Below, one piece after another: positions 27,696-35,561 of a stretch of DNA of 64,000 nt (position 1 is its first letter; each line of letters begins with the position of its first letter). The stretch covers positions 94,209 through 158,208 of the forward strand of contig JAHEGU010000002.1 of the NCBI GenBank assembly GCA_024644945.1, read 5' to 3'. The notes under the pieces were generated by a model, which did not search any database, had not been told where the DNA came from, and saw nothing but the letters and a program-made list of their open reading frames with translations. The translations under genes and the position numbers were made by a program. Source of the stretch: Gammaproteobacteria bacterium. Its GTDB lineage: Bacteria; Pseudomonadota; Gammaproteobacteria; Arenicellales; Poriferihabitantaceae.

Positions 27696-29610
27696 ATCTG
27701 AAGAAGCTGCCGTCGAGGCTCTCGGAGAGAAAGGGCCGTTTCACACCAGGCTGGATGGGTTTACGCCGCGAACGGGACAGCAACAGATGGCCGCATCGGT
27801 GGCGGATACACTTGCACTGGGTGGAACCCTGGTTGTGGAGTCAGGAACAGGCACAGGAAAAACCTTTGCCTACCTGGTGCCGATCTTGCTAGGTGGCGAT
27901 CGCACTATTATTTCAACTGGCACGCGCCATCTTCAGGATCAGATATTTCATCGTGATCTTCCTGCTGTCGCAGAAATTCTTGATCGCCAGGTGAATGCCG
28001 TAATGTTAAAAGGGCGATCCAACTACCTGTGTCGTTACCGCTTACGTTATAACAGCGGGCAGACCGAGCTGGTCGGCAAATCATCCGATCTGTCATTTAA
28101 TATTATTGAAAGGTGGGCTTCCAGCACCAGAACAGGTGATATTGCGGAAGTGAGTGAAATCAGTGATCAGGCGCCGGTCTGGAAGGAAGTAACTTCAACT
28201 GTGGATAACTGCCTCGGAGGGAAGTGCCCGGAATTCAAGAAATGTTTTGTGACCAAAGCGAGACAGAGCGCAATGGATGCGGATGTGGTGGTAGTGAATC
28301 ACCACCTGTTTTTCTCTGACCTTACGCTCAAGGATGACGGCTTTGGAGAATTGTTGCCAAACTATGATGCAGTGGTATTCGACGAAGCTCACACACTTTG
28401 TGATGTTGCTTCTAATTTTTTTGGATTTTCGATATCGAGTTTTCAAATACGTGATCTTTGTGCCGATATATCGAAAGTTGAGAAAGAAGAAAAGAGTGGC
28501 ACGGATTTCAATGCCGTAATTCCACCACTGGAGCAATCGGTAGATCGGCTGCTGGTCGAGTTAGCCAGCTGTGCGGATCTCTCAGTCGATGTGTCCGCGG
28601 TTGATACACCAGGTTTTCGCAGTGCTCTTGAAACGTTGCAAATTCGTATAGGCCTATTATTGGAGCAGCTCGAAGTTGCGTCGATTGCGGGAGAAGGGTT
28701 GGATCGGTGTTACCAGCGCGCATTACAAATGCAAGAGCGACTGGATCTTTGGATTGAAGGTAGGGACCACAATCTTGTGCGCTGGCTAGGTGTTGGGCAG
28801 CGCTCTTTTCGCCTCCAGGCCACTCCACTTCGAATAAGGAACCGATTTATTGAAATTATGCAGCGCGCAAAATCGTGGATATTTACTTCAGCGACGCTTG
28901 CGATAGGTGACGATTTTACTGCGTTTAGCAGTCAACTTGGGCTAGAGGAGGGACAGCATGCCAGATGGCAGAGCCCGTATGATTTTACCCAAAATGCACT
29001 GCTTTATCTGCCGACAGATATGCCAGAACCTCGTGAATATGCATACCCGGACCGTCTTGTGGAGGTCATCCTCGAAGTGACCGGTGCCAGTCAGGGAAGA
29101 GCATTTTGTCTATTTACCAGCCATGCGATGATGAACAGGGTCGCGCGAATACTCAAAAAACAGTGTCGTTGGCCTCTGATGATCCAAGGTGAAGCGCCAA
29201 GAAGTGAACTAATGGATCGTTTCCAGCGAACCGCAAACAGTGTATTGCTTGGAACTTCCAGTTTCTGGGAAGGGGTTGATATTAAAGGGGACGCGCTGTC
29301 CTGTGTGATTATTGATAAATTGCCGTTCGCGCCTCCAGGAGATCCTGTATTAAAGAGTCGTCTGCAAGTCTGTGAAGAAGAAGGCGGTAATCCGTTTATG
29401 GAAATTCAGGTTCCTGCTGCGGCGATCTCTCTTAAGCAGGGTGCGGGCAGATTGATACGATCTGAAACTGATAAAGGTGTGCTGGTATTGTGTGATCCGA
29501 GATTAGTGACAAAACGATACGGAGAACTGTTCCTGAAAAGTCTGCCGCCAATGCCGGTTACCCGGCAAGTTAATGATGTTCAGAACTTTTTTAAAAACTC
29601 ACAATATTGA
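27670..29610 (+). CDS. yoaA: ATP-dependent DNA helicase, YoaA/DinG family
   Basis: This XPD-like superfamily 2 helicase has Walker A in ESGTGTGKTFAYL, the DEAH box in VVFDEAHTL, and four cysteines placed for a 4Fe-4S cluster (one in NYLCRYRL and three in NCLGGKCPEFKKC). Late motifs include GTSSFWEGVDIKG and QGAGRLIRS. YoaA unwinds DNA 5' to 3' and helps repair stalled forks; in E. coli it binds the polymerase chi subunit. The ORF opens at 27643, but the ATG at 27670 gives a more typical N-terminus of 646 residues; either overlaps rfbD. tsaB follows after three bases, a common gammaproteobacterial pairing. Confidence 0.92.
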   Translation: MLLAAVLGKSEEAAVEALGEKGPFHTRLDGFTPRTGQQQMAASVADTLALGGTLVVESGTGTGKTFAYLVPILLGGDRTIISTGTRHLQDQIFHRDLPAVAEILDRQVNAVMLKGRSNYLCRYRLRYNSGQTELVGKSSDLSFNIIERWASSTRTGDIAEVSEISDQAPVWKEVTSTVDNCLGGKCPEFKKCFVTKARQSAMDADVVVVNHHLFFSDLTLKDDGFGELLPNYDAVVFDEAHTLCDVASNFFGFSISSFQIRDLCADISKVEKEEKSGTDFNAVIPPLEQSVDRLLVELASCADLSVDVSAVDTPGFRSALETLQIRIGLLLEQLEVASIAGEGLDRCYQRALQMQERLDLWIEGRDHNLVRWLGVGQRSFRLQATPLRIRNRFIEIMQRAKSWIFTSATLAIGDDFTAFSSQLGLEEGQHARWQSPYDFTQNALLYLPTDMPEPREYAYPDRLVEVILEVTGASQGRAFCLFTSHAMMNRVARILKKQCRWPLMIQGEAPRSELMDRFQRTANSVLLGTSSFWEGVDIKGDALSCVIIDKLPFAPPGDPVLKSRLQVCEEEGGNPFMEIQVPAAAISLKQGAGRLIRSETDKGVLVLCDPRLVTKRYGELFLKSLPPMPVTRQVNDVQNFFKNSQY

Positions 29611-29613
29611 GGC

Positions 29614-30330
29614 ATGAAAATTCTCGGCATCGATACTGCAACCGAATGCTGCTCCGTAGCGATTGCACCGGGTGATGGCCACGAGATTGATGAAATACAG
29701 CACATTACCCCCAGTGGGCACTCCAGGATGGTGCCGGGTATGGTCGGAGAACTGCTTAGCAAGCATCAGTTGAGTCTTACTGATCTGGATGCGCTGTCAG
29801 TGGATATTGGTCCCGGGTCATTCACTGGGCTTCGAATTGGTATCGGAGTTGTGCAAGGTCTTGCTTATGCGGCAGGTATCCGTACTGTCGGAGTAAGCTC
29901 ATTGCATGCATTGGCGGGACATTGTCCAGACGGATTAAGCGTTTCCGCTATCGATGCCAGAATGAAGCAGGTGTATTGGGGGGTATTCGAAAAGCGGGGA
30001 GCGGAACCGAGAAAATTAGCCGGGCCTTTTGTGACGGCACCAGAACAGATTGAAAACATGTTCTCTGAGGTAGTCGAGGCAGAATATTTGACGCGATTGA
30101 ATCGTGAAGATTCGATATTTGCTGTTGGCAATGGCTGGGATCACTATTCTTGTCAGCTTCCCAGCTCAGTCGGCACACACACAGTCAGCGTAATCGAAAA
30201 AAGTTACCCTCTCGCGTCGCAAATTGTCCAGCTGGCTTTACGGGCCGATCAGGCTGCGTTTCATTCGCCTCTCGAACTGGCTGCGGCCTATGTCAGAAAT
30301 AAGGTTGCAAATCGTCCTGGAGAAGGCTAG
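29614..30330 (+). CDS. tsaB: tRNA threonylcarbamoyladenosine synthesis protein TsaB
   Basis: The 238-residue product is TsaB, the partner of TsaD that is required for t6A37 modification of ANN-decoding tRNAs. It has the ASKHA-fold start ILGIDTATECCSVAI, the conserved SGHSRMVPGMVGELL segment and GPGSFTGLRIGIGVVQGLAYA. It sits directly after yoaA, as in E. coli and many relatives. Its last four bases overlap the end of the convergent hypothetical gene. Confidence 0.95.
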   Translation: MKILGIDTATECCSVAIAPGDGHEIDEIQHITPSGHSRMVPGMVGELLSKHQLSLTDLDALSVDIGPGSFTGLRIGIGVVQGLAYAAGIRTVGVSSLHALAGHCPDGLSVSAIDARMKQVYWGVFEKRGAEPRKLAGPFVTAPEQIENMFSEVVEAEYLTRLNREDSIFAVGNGWDHYSCQLPSSVGTHTVSVIEKSYPLASQIVQLALRADQAAFHSPLELAAAYVRNKVANRPGEG

Positions 30331-30794
30331 CAAAGTACCTGAAACCGCTGGACTGATACCTTTTCTCCATCGATAAAAACTTCCGCTTTCCATTCCCCAA
30401 TAAACTCTTCCATGCCGAATGACGGATCGAACATCTGACCCACTATAGCACCGGTTGGACCATGTAACTGCAGCCATGCCCATATTTTGGTTATCGGTAA
30501 CCCTTGAAAGTTAAAGCGGGTCAGTTCGCGTTGGTCGTCCAGTGGATCAAGCCATCGAACTTTCAGTTCATGACTCTCCTGTTTTAATCCAGCTACTGTG
30601 ACCACAACAAATATCCGGTCTGAGCAGTCAAACTGAGTCATGGGTTGGTCGAGAGGCTGGCCTTCTTTTTCCTGGTTGGTCAGAAAAATATTATACCCAA
30701 CACTCTGTTGTGCTAGCGATGCGCATGAAAAAAGCAGCATGGAAACCCATGCTGCTTTCAGAAAAAAAAATCTTATTATTTGCCGTTTGGTCAG
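30327..30794 (-). CDS. hypothetical secreted protein, possible CTG start
   Basis: I do not recognise the family. The ORF track starts at an ATG (30740), leaving only MLLFSCASLAQQ as a stunted leader. The frame stays open upstream, and a CTG at 30792-30794, six bases after GGAG and 12 bases after the stop of the upstream lipoprotein gene, would give (M)TKRQIIRFFFLKAAWVSMLLFSCASLAQQ, a complete signal peptide with basic and hydrophobic parts; the product would be 155 residues. The mature part is beta-rich (FVVVTVAGLKQ, LKVRWLDP, WLQLHGPTGAIVG, GEWKAEVFIDG) with two cysteines, suggesting a periplasmic Ig-like domain. An intrinsic terminator overlaps the signal-peptide codons. Start and expression are uncertain; the coding frame is likely real. 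Confidence 0.55.
   Translation of the reverse strand: MTKRQIIRFFFLKAAWVSMLLFSCASLAQQSVGYNIFLTNQEKEGQPLDQPMTQFDCSDRIFVVVTVAGLKQESHELKVRWLDPLDDQRELTRFNFQGLPITKIWAWLQLHGPTGAIVGQMFDPSFGMEEFIGEWKAEVFIDGEKVSVQRFQVLC
30728..30758 (-). terminator. intrinsic terminator after the lipoprotein gene, inside the next ORF
   Basis: On the minus strand AAAGCAGCATGG pairs with CCATGCTGCTTT in a perfect 12-base stem around a GTTT loop, and the T-tract TTTTTT runs from the base of the stem. It lies about 50 bases after the stop codon of the lipoprotein gene, exactly where its terminator is expected, yet it also encodes part of the downstream signal peptide. Confidence 0.8.
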
Positions 30795-30806
30795 AACAGA
30801 CTCCGT

Positions 30807-31421
30807 TCAGGTGCTGCAACGATCGAAGTTACCCATCTCGAGAAACGTCGTTGCGCTGACATCTATTGGAGTTCCGTTAAATTCGGCACCTGACGCAGTA
30901 ACTTTGACGTTATAGCTGGCAATACTGCCAGAAGTCTGCGCCGCGAACTCCGGCAAAGTTAAGTCGAGATCGACCAGAACGACTTGAAATGACGCAGTGG
31001 AAGTCCCATTGGGCAACGTCATGGTCTGCAGGTAAACCCTATCCTGCAAACGAGGTGCAAAGGAATTTGCAGGGATGAAAGATACCCTGTAACGATCAAA
31101 GGACACGCCTTCAGGGAAAAACTCGATCGGAGTCAATCCCGATGAATCCATGAGGTCTCGAGAGTTAATTGTCAGGGTGCCGAAAGTGGTGGTCAGCCCA
31201 GGCTCGAGCACTACTTCAGCATCTGGGTCATCGGGTACTTCGCAGATATCCTGGATGGCATCCACACTGGGGCTATCATTCACTATTAAAGACGTCAGCA
31301 GCAATAAATCCCCTTGAGTCGTCTGCACTCCCAGTCCATCACCGCTGGAAGTCGTGCCGCCTTTACTGCTACAGCCCCCCAGTAGGAATAGAGCGACAAG
31401 CAACGGTGTTAATTTTTTCAT
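30807..31421 (-). CDS. hypothetical lipoprotein
   Basis: The better start is the ATG at 31421, with GGGGGAG seven bases ahead, giving 204 residues that open with MKKLTPLLVALFLLGGC, a standard lipoprotein signal. A Ser/Gly/Thr-rich linker follows, then a beta-rich domain of about 160 residues with no family I can name. It is probably attached to the outer membrane, since the residue after the lipobox cysteine is Ser and not Asp. Two further cysteines (DICEVP and FDRCST) could form a disulfide. A strong terminator follows the gene. The 14-base spacing to the next ORF hints that both were once one unit. Confidence 0.7.
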   Translation of the reverse strand: MKKLTPLLVALFLLGGCSSKGGTTSSGDGLGVQTTQGDLLLLTSLIVNDSPSVDAIQDICEVPDDPDAEVVLEPGLTTTFGTLTINSRDLMDSSGLTPIEFFPEGVSFDRYRVSFIPANSFAPRLQDRVYLQTMTLPNGTSTASFQVVLVDLDLTLPEFAAQTSGSIASYNVKVTASGAEFNGTPIDVSATTFLEMGNFDRCST

Positions 31422-31524
31422 GGAATTCTCCCCCAAATGCTTTAAAAATTATCGTGTTAAAGAGTTTATTACTACTTCTTTATTAAGTTGAAAGATAACT
31501 GGAATAAGCGCTGAGGTCAATCGC

Positions 31525-32367
31525 TCAGGCCAATATTATCGAGGTCACAAATCGAGTCCCGAAATAAGCCAGAATAAGCACTGCAAAGGCAACCAGGGTC
31601 CATTTTGCCGCAATTCTGCCTCTCCAGCCATATATTTTATGTCCTGCGAGGAGCGCCGAAAACCCCAACCAGGCAATAAATGACAATAATATGTGATGGT
31701 TGAACTCCAAAGATTTCCCATACACTTGCCATGAAGAAATCATTCCGGTTACAAGATTAATGGTCAGGAGAATAACACCAAGAAGGGTAAGCTGGAACAA
31801 ATTAGTTTCCATAGTCTGTATTGCTGGCAGGGCTGGAAACAAGGCGTCGGGGTGATGACTGCGTAATTGATTCTCCTGAACATAGAGTAAAAGTGCCTGT
31901 GCCGCGGCAACGCATAGAATGCCAAAAGCGAGTAGAGCGATTGCGAGGTGAAGCCAAAGTACCAGGGGCCTGTCTTGCACTATAAGCGGTTCTCCGGGGA
32001 GATAAAGTCCGGTTAACAATCCGGCCAGTCCAATCGGCAAGACAAAAATACCGAGATTAATAATCTCTCTGGAAAATGCCCCGAACAAATAAACCGTCAA
32101 GGACATGAGACTAACCAGAGAAAAAAATTTGCCCAGCGCCAGATTGATATCGCCACTCTGTGTGGCACTTAAATACAATAGGATGCAATGACCTGACCCT
32201 GCCAGTACTACCATGGAAAGCAACAAGTATTTATTTTCGAATATAGAATGAAGGCGGTGGCTGAACGAGGTGTCACTGTTTTCTGACGCGCCTTGATTAA
32301 TTCTGATCCAAAATAACCCAGTGCAGGCCACATAAAGCACAATGGTTAATACTGTCAGGATCAACAT
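31525..32367 (-). CDS. CcsA/CcmC-like cytochrome c assembly membrane protein (YpjD type)
   Basis: This 280-residue protein has about eight hydrophobic segments spread over its whole length and belongs to the cytochrome c assembly (CcsA/YpjD) family found next to ffh in many gammaproteobacteria. The conserved part is the C-terminal half: RPLVLWLHLAIALLAFGILCVAAAQALLL and FNHHILLSFIAWLGFSALLAGHKIYGWRG, with histidines placed for haem or substrate binding. Its function is not settled; the E. coli YpjD (CorE) protein is linked to metal resistance rather than haem handling. It is transcribed divergently from ffh. Confidence 0.8.
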   Translation of the reverse strand: MLILTVLTIVLYVACTGLFWIRINQGASENSDTSFSHRLHSIFENKYLLLSMVVLAGSGHCILLYLSATQSGDINLALGKFFSLVSLMSLTVYLFGAFSREIINLGIFVLPIGLAGLLTGLYLPGEPLIVQDRPLVLWLHLAIALLAFGILCVAAAQALLLYVQENQLRSHHPDALFPALPAIQTMETNLFQLTLLGVILLTINLVTGMISSWQVYGKSLEFNHHILLSFIAWLGFSALLAGHKIYGWRGRIAAKWTLVAFAVLILAYFGTRFVTSIILA

Positions 32368-32531
32368 CTAACGAGAAAGCGATGGTTGGTTGTAGCAGAC
32401 AAATTACACTACAATCGGCAGCCGGGTCTGGTGAATACCCGCCAATTATACACCGGGTTGTCGATGCCATTCCCTAATTCAATCTGATGATCAGATAAAC
32501 ATGTCTAATCGAAAACACAGCGTGAGCCAAG

Positions 32532-33896
32532 ATGTTTGAACAGTTAAGTGACAAGTTAAGGTCTACATTCAAAAATCTGAGCGGCAAGGGGCGTCTGACC
32601 GAAGCCAATATCACAGACGCAATGCGAGAAGTGCGCATCGCTTTGCTCGAGGCCGATGTGTCTCTCGAAGTTACGCGGGATTTTGTTGCTCGCGTCAAAC
32701 AACGGGCCGTCGGTCAGGAGGTCCTCGGCAGCCTTACACCCGGCCAGGCTGTGGTCAAGGTTGTTCAGGAAGAACTGATTGAACTGATGGGGAGCGCAAA
32801 TGATGCCCTTCATCTCAACACACGCCCCCCAGCGGTCATTCTGGTCGCGGGATTACAGGGTGCCGGTAAAACCACCACGGTAGGGAAGCTGGCACATTTG
32901 CTGAAAACCAGGGATAAAAAATCAGTTCTGGTGACCAGCGCTGATATTTATCGCCCTGCAGCAATTAAACAACTCGAGACGGTGGCTGAAAATGTTGGGG
33001 TCGATTTTTTCCCTAGTTCAGCTGACCAATCACCAGTTTCAATCGCACAGGGGGCGTTAGAACAGGCAAAGAAATTGAGCCATGACGTGCTGATTGTGGA
33101 CAGTGCTGGTCGCCTGCATATCGATGACGAGCTGATGGCTGAAATTCAGCAGGTGCATGCTGCGATCTCACCGGTTGAGACTCTTTTTGTGGTGGACAGT
33201 ATGACCGGCCAGGATGCGGTAAACAGCGCGCGCGTGTTTGATCAGGCTTTATCTGTGACTGGCGTAATTCTCACAAAGACCGATGGGGATGCGCGGGGTG
33301 GCGCGGCGCTCTCGATAAGATCTGTAACCGGCAAACCAATCAAATTTCTCGGGGTCGGTGAAGCAATGGATGCACTTGAGCCCTTCCATCCGGATCGCGT
33401 TGCTTCCAGAATCCTCGGTATGGGCGATGTATTGTCCTTGGTCGAAGAAGTCGAGCGCAAGGTTGACCGAACTAAGGCGGAAAAGCTCGCCAAGAAATTT
33501 GCCAAAGGTAAAGAATTCGATCTTGAAGACTTTCGGGATCAGATGATCCAGATGCAAAACATGGGTGGAATGGCCAGCATGATGGATAAACTGCCCGGCA
33601 TGGATAAAATCCCTCAGAAAGCCTTGGATAAAGTTGGCGACAAACAAACCAGCCAAACCATCGCGATCATAAATTCAATGACGCCGCACGAACGGCGATT
33701 TCCCGCTGTGCTGAGGGGATCGCGCAAGAAGCGCATTGCGATCGGCTCCGGCACCCAGGTTCAGGACGTTAATCGCCTGCTAAAGCAGTTTATGCAGATG
33801 CAGAAAATGATGAAAAGGATGAAGAAGAAGGGAGGCATGCGCGGATTGATGCAGCAGATGAAAGGGCAAGGCGGGATGCCTGGAATGCCACCCTGA
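32532..33896 (+). CDS. ffh: signal recognition particle protein Ffh
   Basis: The 454-residue product is the SRP54 homologue that binds 4.5S RNA and signal sequences. It has an N domain, a GTPase G domain with GLQGAGKTTTVGKLA, and a methionine-rich M domain with SRKKRIAIGSGTQVQDVNRLLKQF followed by a very Met/Lys/Gln-rich end. The G3 motif reads VDSAGRL, with Ser where the family normally has Thr (DTAGR). The gene is not followed by rpsP, its common neighbour in gammaproteobacteria. The 129 bases after it hold only a weak GACCC/GGGTC hairpin. Confidence 0.97.
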   Translation: MFEQLSDKLRSTFKNLSGKGRLTEANITDAMREVRIALLEADVSLEVTRDFVARVKQRAVGQEVLGSLTPGQAVVKVVQEELIELMGSANDALHLNTRPPAVILVAGLQGAGKTTTVGKLAHLLKTRDKKSVLVTSADIYRPAAIKQLETVAENVGVDFFPSSADQSPVSIAQGALEQAKKLSHDVLIVDSAGRLHIDDELMAEIQQVHAAISPVETLFVVDSMTGQDAVNSARVFDQALSVTGVILTKTDGDARGGAALSIRSVTGKPIKFLGVGEAMDALEPFHPDRVASRILGMGDVLSLVEEVERKVDRTKAEKLAKKFAKGKEFDLEDFRDQMIQMQNMGGMASMMDKLPGMDKIPQKALDKVGDKQTSQTIAIINSMTPHERRFPAVLRGSRKKRIAIGSGTQVQDVNRLLKQFMQMQKMMKRMKKKGGMRGLMQQMKGQGGMPGMPP

Positions 33897-34025
33897 AATC
33901 GAAGTTGATTTTCTCCGGAGTTCAGTCAGGCAAAGTAACTTCGCAGACATTATTAGGCTAGGTTGATCGCTCCACTGAGTCGACCCCCGCTTGGGTCTAT
34001 ACGAAACTAAACTAGCGTTGATGTA

Positions 34026-34556
34026 TTATCGTGGCTGAACTTGCTGCCAAAGGTCGGTCAGAAGCCGATCGCTGGGCGGCTCGGTTTCGAAACAAGGATA
34101 TTGTTGCCGATCTATAACGACCCAAGGTTGTGCGCTGCGGGTCCAGATATGCGCAACAGGTCTTAGCTTGGAAGTGTCATCGAGGCTTCCAGCCTTTACA
34201 CTTAGAACTGCGTTCGGTTGATCTGAAGTGTGAAAAATCCGCGACCCACATAGGTTGCAGTAACCACATTTTTTTGCTGTGCCGCTCTCACCGTAGGTGA
34301 GGTAGTAAGAAAGCTCTCCTGAAATCAGATTAAAATCTTTGGCATTGACCCATAAGGACATCCCGAAGGCGCTCGAAGACTGTTTCTGGCAGTCTTTGCA
34401 GTGACACACATAGAGCGTCAGCGGTTGACCAACTATCCGGTAACGCAGAGTCCCACACTGGCAACCCCCAACAAGTGAATTGACCTGATATGCTAACGGT
34501 TTAATAGACGGGCCTTTTGCTTGCATTTGAGCCGGATTATTCTGGTGCGTGAGCAT
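34026..34556 (-). CDS. GFA family zinc protein
   Basis: This 176-residue protein belongs to the glutathione-dependent formaldehyde-activating enzyme (GFA/CENP-V) family. The zinc-binding cysteines are seen in GGCQCGTLRYRI, in CHCKDCQKQSSSAF and in KKCGYCNLCGSRIF. An N-terminal extension of about 30 residues precedes the domain. Most bacterial members of this size have unknown substrates, and true formaldehyde activation is not supported by context, since no formaldehyde dehydrogenase is near. It is transcribed divergently from the DUF3530 gene. Confidence 0.85.
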   Translation of the reverse strand: MLTHQNNPAQMQAKGPSIKPLAYQVNSLVGGCQCGTLRYRIVGQPLTLYVCHCKDCQKQSSSAFGMSLWVNAKDFNLISGELSYYLTYGESGTAKKCGYCNLCGSRIFHTSDQPNAVLSVKAGSLDDTSKLRPVAHIWTRSAQPWVVIDRQQYPCFETEPPSDRLLTDLWQQVQPR

Positions 34557-34600
34557 GAAAGTATAATAAAGAAGTCAAGTTCAGATTAGGAAATTTGGTT

Positions 34601-35407
34601 ATGAGCTATTCAGGAGTTATCCGCGTCATCGCGATTTATCCGCTATTGTTTCTACTTGCAATTGGCGTTTTGTCCGCTCAGGCGCAAACATTTTCAGATA
34701 CGGGCAAAGAAACCCGCTGGGCGGAGCAGGTGTCGGAAACGCTCTTCGACGGCGAAATTGTATGGCTGACCGCGGGGCAGCATGAGTTTCTCGCGATAGA
34801 GATGCGACCAGGTAACGGGAAGGTGAAAAACGCCGTCATCGTGGTGCACGGGATCGGTGTTCACCCGAACTGGGAGCAGGTTATCCGTCCGGCTAGAGTT
34901 CAAATGGCGGAAGCAGGGTGGACCACACTTTCGATACAAATGCCAATTCTGCCAAACCAGGCAACCGCGTTGGAATATCAACCATTGTTTGACGAAGTGC
35001 CCGCTCGTTTTTCAGCAGCAATCGGGTTCTTGAAGGAAAATGGTGCTGAAAATATCGTCGTTGTTTCACATAGTTTGGGGGCCGCGATGTCTGCCTCGTA
35101 TTTGGCGCAAACGGACTCAGGAGACATCTCCGCGTTAGTGGTGATCGGGATGAGTGCTCAAACTAGCACGATGCCAGTGGATACTGCCCGGGCGATCAGA
35201 AAGATTCAGATACCAATATTGGATATCTACGGTGGAGAAGATTTGGAGGCCGTTATCTCCACGTCAGCGAGGCGTGCCAGTGCGGCCTATACAGCTGGTA
35301 ATTCGGATTATCGACAGATTCGGATTGACGAAGCGAATCACTTCTTCGATGGACAGGAAAATCAGTTACTGGAGCCGATTCTGAGCTGGTTGGAAAGCCT
35401 TCAATAA
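34601..35407 (+). CDS. secreted alpha/beta-hydrolase-like protein (DUF3530)
   Basis: The ATG at 34601 gives 268 residues and a signal peptide (GVIRVIAIYPLLFLLAIGVLSAQA). The mature protein has the hydrolase outline: VVHGIGVHPNWEQVIRPAR, AGWTTLSIQMP, the nucleophile elbow VVSHSLGAAMSA (Ser in HSLGA), the acid in LDIYGGEDLE and the histidine in DEANHFFDG. This fits the DUF3530 group of periplasmic alpha/beta hydrolases in gammaproteobacteria, whose substrates are not known. The ORF track starts two codons earlier at TTG. Confidence 0.75.
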   Translation: MSYSGVIRVIAIYPLLFLLAIGVLSAQAQTFSDTGKETRWAEQVSETLFDGEIVWLTAGQHEFLAIEMRPGNGKVKNAVIVVHGIGVHPNWEQVIRPARVQMAEAGWTTLSIQMPILPNQATALEYQPLFDEVPARFSAAIGFLKENGAENIVVVSHSLGAAMSASYLAQTDSGDISALVVIGMSAQTSTMPVDTARAIRKIQIPILDIYGGEDLEAVISTSARRASAAYTAGNSDYRQIRIDEANHFFDGQENQLLEPILSWLESLQ

Positions 35408-35466
35408 GCGTGATCGACATGGGCACTATTAGGCGTGAATAGCTGTTTGAATATCTCTGTAAATCC

Positions 35467-35496
35467 TTGGAATCAATTGAAAAATATCGCTATACT
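35467..35496 (+). promoter_or_regulatory. sigma-70-like promoter for ilvB
   Basis: TTGGAA (35467-35472) and TATACT (35491-35496) are 18 bases apart, giving a start near 35503. Only about 14 bases separate that start from the terminator stem at 35517. Confidence 0.45.
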
Positions 35497-35516
35497 CGCG
35501 ATTTCAGTATTGTTCT

Positions 35517-35548
35517 AAGTCCGCACATTGGTGACGGACTTTTTTTTC
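35517..35548 (+). terminator. terminator or attenuator 14 bases before ilvB
   Basis: AAGTCCG pairs with CGGACTT, with a further CAC/GTG pairing inside around ATTG, and is followed by a run of T to 35548. It may end transcripts of the DUF3530 gene, or attenuate a transcript begun at the promoter just upstream, because the ilvB ribosome binding site (GAGGTGA) follows directly. No leader peptide rich in Ile, Val or Leu is present. Confidence 0.75.
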
Positions 35549-35561
35549 TTTGAGGTGAGAA

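Noticed and set aside
33982-33997. GACCC/GGGTC hairpin as the ffh terminator
   Set aside because: Stem of five pairs, no T-tract and 85 bases after the stop; too weak to call.
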